From: Bacteroidota bacterium
Lineage (GTDB): Bacteria > Bacteroidota > Bacteroidia > Cytophagales > Cyclobacteriaceae
Reading direction: 5' to 3'
DNA length: 64,000 nt
NCBI GenBank assembly: GCA_018267215.1
Contig: JAFDYX010000020.1
Span: forward strand, 1-64,000
The notes under the pieces were generated by a model. It saw nothing but the letters and a program-made list of their open reading frames with translations, made no database searches and was not told the DNA's origin. Below are positions 59,159 through 64,000 of this stretch, one piece after another. A program made the position numbers and the translations under genes. Positions within the stretch are counted from its first letter, which is position 1; the number at the start of each line of letters is the position of its first letter.

Positions 59159-61573
59159 TTAGTTACAATAATTAAAGATGGATCGGTAAATAACATCCTG
59201 AATGCGAGGGCGTATGTTGGCATTGCCCAACTTGGGGTTGTTCATATCGGGGTTGACACGGTTGGAGAGAAAAACATAGACCAGGTCAAACTCAGGATCC
59301 ACCCAGATGCACGTACCCGTAAAACCGGTGTGCCCGAAAGTTTTGGCCGATGCATACACAGAGGTGGGGCCGTCATAATCGTTTACCACCGGCTTGTCCC
59401 AGCCGAGGCCACGCCTGCTGTCATCAAATTGTTTGGCTGTAAAAAAATCAATCGTCTCCGGCTTAAACACCCGCACGCCACCATAGTTTCCTTTGTTTAA
59501 CCACATCTGCCCCAATTTGGCGAGATCGTTGGCGGAACTAAACAAGCCCGCATGGCCGGCAATGCCGCCATGCATGGCCGCGCCCTGATCGTGCACGTAG
59601 CCCACCAGCAAACTTTTGCGGAAGAGCGTATCTTTTTCGGTGGGGGCGATGCGGCCGGAAGGGAACCGGCTCAACGGCAGAAAGCCCGTGGTGTAGGCCC
59701 CGAGGGGGCCGTAAATATTTTTTTGAAGAAAATCTTCCATAGGCATCTTCAATATTTTTTCAGCCAGATGCTGCATCATATAAAAGGCCATGTCGCTGTA
59801 CTTATAATCATATACCGACCGGGCGGGCTTATCGCGCACCCGTGCTTTGATGATCCATCGCCACAACGAATCTTTCATAGACTTAGAAGCATACATATCT
59901 TTTGCCACCGGATAGGGAAAATCATAACTGAAGTGGTGGCTGTAATATTTTTTAAAAACAGAAGAGTCTTTCACCGTCTCTATCCAAAATGGTAAGTAAG
60001 GCCAAAGCCCCGCCTGATGGGTGAGGACGTCTTTAATGATCATGTCTTCTTTGTTGGTGCCTTTTAGTTCGGGTAAATACACCGATACTTTTTTATTGAT
60101 GTCAATCAATCCCTTTTCGTAGAGGTACATCACCGCCTGCAGCGTGGCCGACACTTTGGTTACCGAAGCCAGATCGAAAATTGTTTCTTCGGTTACATTG
60201 CTTTTTTTGTTGTACTCAAGCGTACCAAACGCTCTTTCGTACACAACTTTTCCGTGCCGCGCGATGAACACCTCGCAACCGGGCGTTGCCCCTGAGGAGA
60301 TAGCTTCGTCTGCGATGGTTTCAATTTTACTCAGCGTTTCGCTGTCCATAGAGGCTGCTTCAGGCTCGGTATAGATAAAACGGTTGGCTTGTGCTCCGCC
60401 AAAAATTTTTTCGGACATTGCTTTCGCCAATCCTTCTGCATAATCGGGGCAATACAAAACAGAAAAATTTTCTGGCGACCATTCGGATTCATAGAAACGG
60501 CAAATGATGATGGTACTTTGCCGGCTCCAGTGCTGTATCATTTCTTTGATCGCGGGTAGCTCGCCCATCTCTTTTGTAAACAAAGCCACCACCACCATGT
60601 TTTTTCCGTTTAGTTTGGCGGTGAGGCCGGCTGTATCAGACAATGAGTGAATAGAAAGATGACTGAAATTGGCATACTTACTTAAATAATGGGTAAGCTC
60701 GTTTTTGCTGTCGCGGCCGATGCTGACGGAAGCAAACGTGCGGTCGCCCAAATTGCTGATGGGTATAATTGCTGGCGAACTGTTTTTTATTTGGATGGCT
60801 GCCTGAGCCAACGCTTCTTTCAGCAGGCGGGCAGCGGGCGTGTGCAAATTTCTGATCAAATTATCTTTTGAAAGTGGCGCGAATGGATAGAGTTGCGACC
60901 TGATTTTTTTTAACAACACTTTCTTAACAGCACTATCGAGCAGTGGCAGCGGAAAGTTTTTCTTCCGGATTGTTTTGGCTGCCATCTGTACAAAGGGCTC
61001 TACTTCGGCTGTTGATAAGAAAATATCTTTTGGGTTTGTCAGCAGCAGTTGTATTTCATTGTCTCTCTTTTTTTTGTCTTGCAATACGGTTAAGTCAGTG
61101 TGTGTCGGCAATACAGATGAGGTATCGTTGACGGATAGTAGTTTGAGTTGCCGTAATCTTTCGGTTTTCAGTTGCCGCAGTAAGGTGTCGTTGGCAATCG
61201 GTCGCAGTACGGCAGCATTATAAAAATAAAATGTGCTGTCGAACGCAACTGCCGGATCTGCAGCACAGGCGCATGCCACCGTCACCGGAATTTTGGAAAG
61301 AGGCTGGAGTGTATTAATTATATTGATCTGATATACCGGGCTGCTGTGTGTAATGATTAGTTTGCCGATGGTATTTTTTTTGATTAGTTGTTGGAGTGTA
61401 TTTATTTCTGCTAATGTCATGGCAGAAGAAAACGGTACGGCAATCAGTTGCCCCACCTTCTCTTCTACCGACAGGGTCATCAGCAGGCTGTCTGCCCTGT
61501 TCGTTTTTTTGTTTTGTGCGGAGAGTGCCGTAGCAATCAGAAAGAAAAAAGAAACCAATAAAAACCGATTCAT
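59159..61573 (-). CDS. Degenerate GH3-serine beta-lactamase-fold fusion
   Basis: 804 residues with a signal peptide (MNRFLLVSFFFLIATALSAQ). N-terminal half resembles glycoside hydrolase family 3 (LMTLSVEEKVGQLIAVPFSS, IGKLIITHSSPVYQINIINT) but lacks the KHFPGHG and catalytic Asp motifs. The C-terminal half (about 430-800) is a beta-lactamase-type serine hydrolase with SVTK (Ser470, Lys473), YSD in YKYSDMAF and HTG in FGHTGFTGT. Bacteroidetes have similar fusions with an active GH3. The remaining active site is the serine hydrolase, perhaps a D-ala-type peptidase or esterase. Confidence 0.85.
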   Translation of the reverse strand: MNRFLLVSFFFLIATALSAQNKKTNRADSLLMTLSVEEKVGQLIAVPFSSAMTLAEINTLQQLIKKNTIGKLIITHSSPVYQINIINTLQPLSKIPVTVACACAADPAVAFDSTFYFYNAAVLRPIANDTLLRQLKTERLRQLKLLSVNDTSSVLPTHTDLTVLQDKKKRDNEIQLLLTNPKDIFLSTAEVEPFVQMAAKTIRKKNFPLPLLDSAVKKVLLKKIRSQLYPFAPLSKDNLIRNLHTPAARLLKEALAQAAIQIKNSSPAIIPISNLGDRTFASVSIGRDSKNELTHYLSKYANFSHLSIHSLSDTAGLTAKLNGKNMVVVALFTKEMGELPAIKEMIQHWSRQSTIIICRFYESEWSPENFSVLYCPDYAEGLAKAMSEKIFGGAQANRFIYTEPEAASMDSETLSKIETIADEAISSGATPGCEVFIARHGKVVYERAFGTLEYNKKSNVTEETIFDLASVTKVSATLQAVMYLYEKGLIDINKKVSVYLPELKGTNKEDMIIKDVLTHQAGLWPYLPFWIETVKDSSVFKKYYSHHFSYDFPYPVAKDMYASKSMKDSLWRWIIKARVRDKPARSVYDYKYSDMAFYMMQHLAEKILKMPMEDFLQKNIYGPLGAYTTGFLPLSRFPSGRIAPTEKDTLFRKSLLVGYVHDQGAAMHGGIAGHAGLFSSANDLAKLGQMWLNKGNYGGVRVFKPETIDFFTAKQFDDSRRGLGWDKPVVNDYDGPTSVYASAKTFGHTGFTGTCIWVDPEFDLVYVFLSNRVNPDMNNPKLGNANIRPRIQDVIYRSIFNYCN

Positions 61574-61649
61574 TATAAAAAATTAAGTAGCCGATAACTT
61601 TTAAAAATACATTAAAGAATAGAAATCTGTTGTATTCTTTTTAATTCAG

Positions 61650-62357
61650 TTACTCATACGTCTTTAGCTCCGCTTCAATCATTTCAAGCAAATTCAATGT
61701 CTTAGGCAGGGCAGAATAGAGAAGCCCGTTGCGATAAATAACCAATTCCTTCTGGAGTTGCTTCAGGTATAGTTGAGCTGCTTTGTCTTTTCGGAATCGG
61801 CTTATAATTTTTTTGTATGATAAATTTTGGAGTGAGTTAATCTCTTCATATTCGAGCAGACTCATGAAGGCAGCATTGTACGAGAGAATAGGTATTGCCT
61901 TTTGCTGAAATGCCATCAGGTTGTTTAAAAAAATGTAGTGAGCGATAATGGCATTTCGGAGTTTTATATTCCGAATGATTCTGCTGTTTCCGGTAGCCCG
62001 TAAGTCCTCATAGACAGATGTGTTATAAGCCGGATCAATCAACATCAATATAGATTGCACTGTTTCAGAAAATTCTTCATCAGAAAACGAGTTCTTCTCT
62101 GATTCAATCAGCTTAATGAATTGACTGGCCGCATTGAGTTTATGAAAAGAATTTTGTAATGCCAAGTTGATCGCTGTGGTATCAGATTGTAAGGCATCTC
62201 GAAATGCGAAGAGATACTCTTTTTCCATCTCGTGCTCATGTAGCGATTCTCTGTAATTCTCAACAGCCAGAGCCGCCAGCACGCCAATAAAAGTAAGCAG
62301 CAAGTCTATTGCAATCGAAGAAACTCTTTCGCGGATCAAAGGCTTTCGAGACGACAT
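61650..62357 (-). CDS. DUF6090-like membrane protein
   Basis: 235 residues with one N-terminal helix (IAIDLLLTFIGVLAALAVEN-YRE) followed by a long helical region. The GVLAALAVENYRE start and acidic YLFAFRDALQSD stretch match the DUF6090 type common in Bacteroidetes. Function unknown. Stop overlaps nothing; 14 bp from the cupin gene on the same strand. Confidence 0.75.
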   Translation of the reverse strand: MSSRKPLIRERVSSIAIDLLLTFIGVLAALAVENYRESLHEHEMEKEYLFAFRDALQSDTTAINLALQNSFHKLNAASQFIKLIESEKNSFSDEEFSETVQSILMLIDPAYNTSVYEDLRATGNSRIIRNIKLRNAIIAHYIFLNNLMAFQQKAIPILSYNAAFMSLLEYEEINSLQNLSYKKIISRFRKDKAAQLYLKQLQKELVIYRNGLLYSALPKTLNLLEMIEAELKTYE

Positions 62358-62371
62358 GTACTAATCAGCTT

Positions 62372-62728
62372 CTATTTTTTCTTGTATTCAATAATCTGAG
62401 CTTTGGCCACTCCCTTTCCACTATTGATAACTGTGTGCGTTTCCGCTTCAGACCAAAAAGTTGTTCCGGCTGGTTGTTTTTGGGTAAATGTTTTTCCGTT
62501 GGGAAGCGTAACGGTTACGGTGGCCTCCGTTAACAGGATGGTGAGATGAGCCGGATGGGTGTGCATTCCCAAGCCGCAGATGTCTTTGTTAGGCTGACTT
62601 TCAAATTCCGTAACTTTTACTTTTTCATTGTTCAGTATGACTTTGCCAAGTGAGTGAGATGTTGGATTGGCCTGACCGTAAACTGTTACCGTAAGGAGAG
62701 CAAATAGGAATACCAAAATTGTTTTCAT
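62372..62728 (-). CDS. Small secreted cupin-like protein
   Basis: 118 residues with a signal peptide (MKTILVFLFALLTVTVYG) and a cupin fold: MHTHPAHLTILLTEATVTV and TFWSEAETHTVINSG. Metal-binding His in MHTHP and ETH. Probably periplasmic sugar- or ligand-binding or an isomerase. Function unknown. The 190 bases between it and the next gene hold no recognisable feature. Confidence 0.8.
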   Translation of the reverse strand: MKTILVFLFALLTVTVYGQANPTSHSLGKVILNNEKVKVTEFESQPNKDICGLGMHTHPAHLTILLTEATVTVTLPNGKTFTQKQPAGTTFWSEAETHTVINSGKGVAKAQIIEYKKK

Positions 62729-62918
62729 TGATATGTTGTTAAAAATGTACGCCTTGTTTTTAAGAAAGAATTAATATTTTTTTTTAATGATTAACGCTCT
62801 CCCAAGTTTACACCTATAAGTTTAATTCCACAAACTGTTAGTTCACTAAAAAATCAGATGCTGGATATGCTACCAACGTTTTATTAGCAGGTGATTGATG
62901 ATTGGACAAAATTATTTT

Positions 62919-63932
62919 TTACCATTCATAAGTAGATGCCTCGCATTTCTTTAAAGCAACTGCACCAAACTGATTTTTAAGAACCAGCGATACCTCGTAA
63001 ACAGTGGTGGATACTATTTCTGTGTGCAGTGTGAGCGGAGCATGGGGATGTTCGCTGTTTAGTTTTTTAAAGGCATCAAAAATTTCTGCTTCATCAAAAT
63101 TAATTTCTGTTCCCAGCTCTTTTCCGGATTTACTTTTCCAATGCCATAAAATCCGTTTAGGTATTGTTTGATGAACGCTCCACTTATTGGCTGCAGGCTG
63201 GGCGAGGCGGTATTCACCAGAACCATCAAAGTAACTGATCAGCGCATCAGAAGTTTGAGCTTCCACATTATTGGTAACTGACAATGAATACTTCTTCCGG
63301 TAGTCGTCATCATATTTCCCTTTCCAACCGAGTGGGATGCTGGCTATCTTCATTTCGCTGGAGTCGAGCGCGCTGTGAAGTGCCGTGGCGATATAATCTT
63401 CTCTCGAGGTATTTAATCCCCCCGAAAATTTTTTCCAGTCATAGTCCACAGCATCAGCTTTAAAAAAACCAACTTCGGTAGTTATTTGGCCGGCCTTAAT
63501 CCAGACGGATACATTTCCACCGGGCGCACAACCAACAACAATATGGTATAACCCATCTGCATTAGCGTTGGTAAAATCTTCTTTCATGATTTTGGCAAGT
63601 GCCTCTGTAGGCAACGGAAAATTGCCTTGGTAAAATTTATTTTCGATGTATGAAAACCAAAGTAGCTGCAATGATGCCGGCAATGGTTTCTGCTCTGGCC
63701 CTACCAGTTCTGTCGGGCCTGTTGAGCCCCAGCCATTGGGGCCACAATGACCCTGTGGAATGCGCACTATGGTTTGACCTGGCAATACAAATTGCCCCGC
63801 AACAATTTCCATTGGGTACAGGTTGATCTGGCATGTGGTGGGGTACCACTCATATTTCTGGCTCATCAGATTATTACAGCTAAAGGTGAGGAAAGAAAAA
63901 GCCATGTATAAAATTTTGATTTTAAATTTCAT
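62919..63932 (-). CDS. DUF2931-like lipoprotein
   Basis: 337 residues. Lipobox-like leader (MAFSFLTFSC), then an alternating region with LYPMEIVAGQFVLPGQ, GHCGPNGWGSTGP and LWFSYIENKFYQGNF, matching DUF2931, a family found in Bacteroidetes and elsewhere with unknown function. Start at 63932 is consistent with the leader. Confidence 0.78.
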   Translation of the reverse strand: MKFKIKILYMAFSFLTFSCNNLMSQKYEWYPTTCQINLYPMEIVAGQFVLPGQTIVRIPQGHCGPNGWGSTGPTELVGPEQKPLPASLQLLWFSYIENKFYQGNFPLPTEALAKIMKEDFTNANADGLYHIVVGCAPGGNVSVWIKAGQITTEVGFFKADAVDYDWKKFSGGLNTSREDYIATALHSALDSSEMKIASIPLGWKGKYDDDYRKKYSLSVTNNVEAQTSDALISYFDGSGEYRLAQPAANKWSVHQTIPKRILWHWKSKSGKELGTEINFDEAEIFDAFKKLNSEHPHAPLTLHTEIVSTTVYEVSLVLKNQFGAVALKKCEASTYEW

Positions 63933-64000
63933 CCGGTATTTATTTTTCTAATGGATAAACAAATATTTTTTCACTTGAGCAGCAGACCCAGCGTTTGAGG

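Noticed and set aside
1-64000. tRNA, rRNA, insertion sequence or prophage genes
   Set aside because: No cloverleaf with the GGTTCGAATC arm, rRNA signature, transposase or phage gene was seen by eye; a covariance search would decide.

Overview
The window looks like a chromosome segment of a Bacteroidetes, most likely Cytophagales (Cyclobacteriaceae or Flammeovirgaceae-like). Evidence: several genes have the Bacteroidetes -7 promoter element TAnnTTTG upstream; ribosome binding sites are weak; pheA, an aminotransferase, tyrA and a DAHP synthase/chorismate mutase fusion form one operon; the branched-chain/pyruvate dehydrogenase E1 is an alpha-beta fusion; BshA and a YtxJ-like protein point to bacillithiol; and there are a 7TMR-DISM histidine kinase and sphingolipid-type desaturase and hydroxylase genes. 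Most of it is housekeeping DNA. I see no prophage, insertion sequence, CRISPR array, rRNA or obvious tRNA.

Layout. 0-9.8 kb: a two-component pair, an AbiEii-type and a HigBA toxin-antitoxin pair, an omega-amidase with its partner methionine aminotransferase, peptide deformylase, RuvX, a hemerythrin protein and RuvB. 9.8-13.7 kb: an accessory-looking acyltransferase/ankyrin pair next to an AraC-TolB-TPR membrane regulator. 13.8-20.5 kb: panC-panD-flippase-like operon, a short GT5-like protein, glmS, nagB and a ROK sugar kinase (pantothenate and amino-sugar metabolism). 20.6-24.5 kb: a tightly coupled five-gene operon that looks like a nitric-oxide / iron-sulfur damage response (RIC, DUF2249, a heme-copper-oxidase-like membrane protein, a DUF59 protein and an Rrf2 regulator) with a 28-bp palindrome over its promoter. 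25-31 kb: ffh, then the Phe/Tyr operon, preceded by a previously easy-to-miss leader peptide with an eight-residue aromatic run and an attenuator. 31-38.3 kb: purH and the complete mreBCD-mrdA-rodA cell-shape operon. 38-46 kb: envelope and redox genes, an 880-residue basic repeat protein, the E1 fusion, and a close homologue of the eukaryotic sphingolipid delta-4 desaturase. 46-54.7 kb: M16 peptidase, ispF, mnmD, aguB, an ATPase gene broken by one nonsense codon, a HAD phosphatase, a GNAT, an unusual alpha-glucan phosphorylase and an NAPE-PLD-like hydrolase. 54.8-64 kb: secreted proteins of unknown role, an alkyltransferase-like repair protein, an FA2H-like hydroxylase, bshA, a degenerate GH3/beta-lactamase fusion, and small envelope proteins.

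How parts fit: the amino-sugar genes (glmS, nagB, ROK kinase) meet around glucosamine-6-phosphate; the RIC operon with its NsrR-like regulator is a plausible autoregulated stress circuit; the leader peptide couples Phe/Tyr synthesis to charged tRNA; the two lipid enzymes would tailor ceramides; BshA and YtxJ suggest a bacillithiol thiol system. All functions are read from sequence similarity that I recognise by eye; no database search was run.
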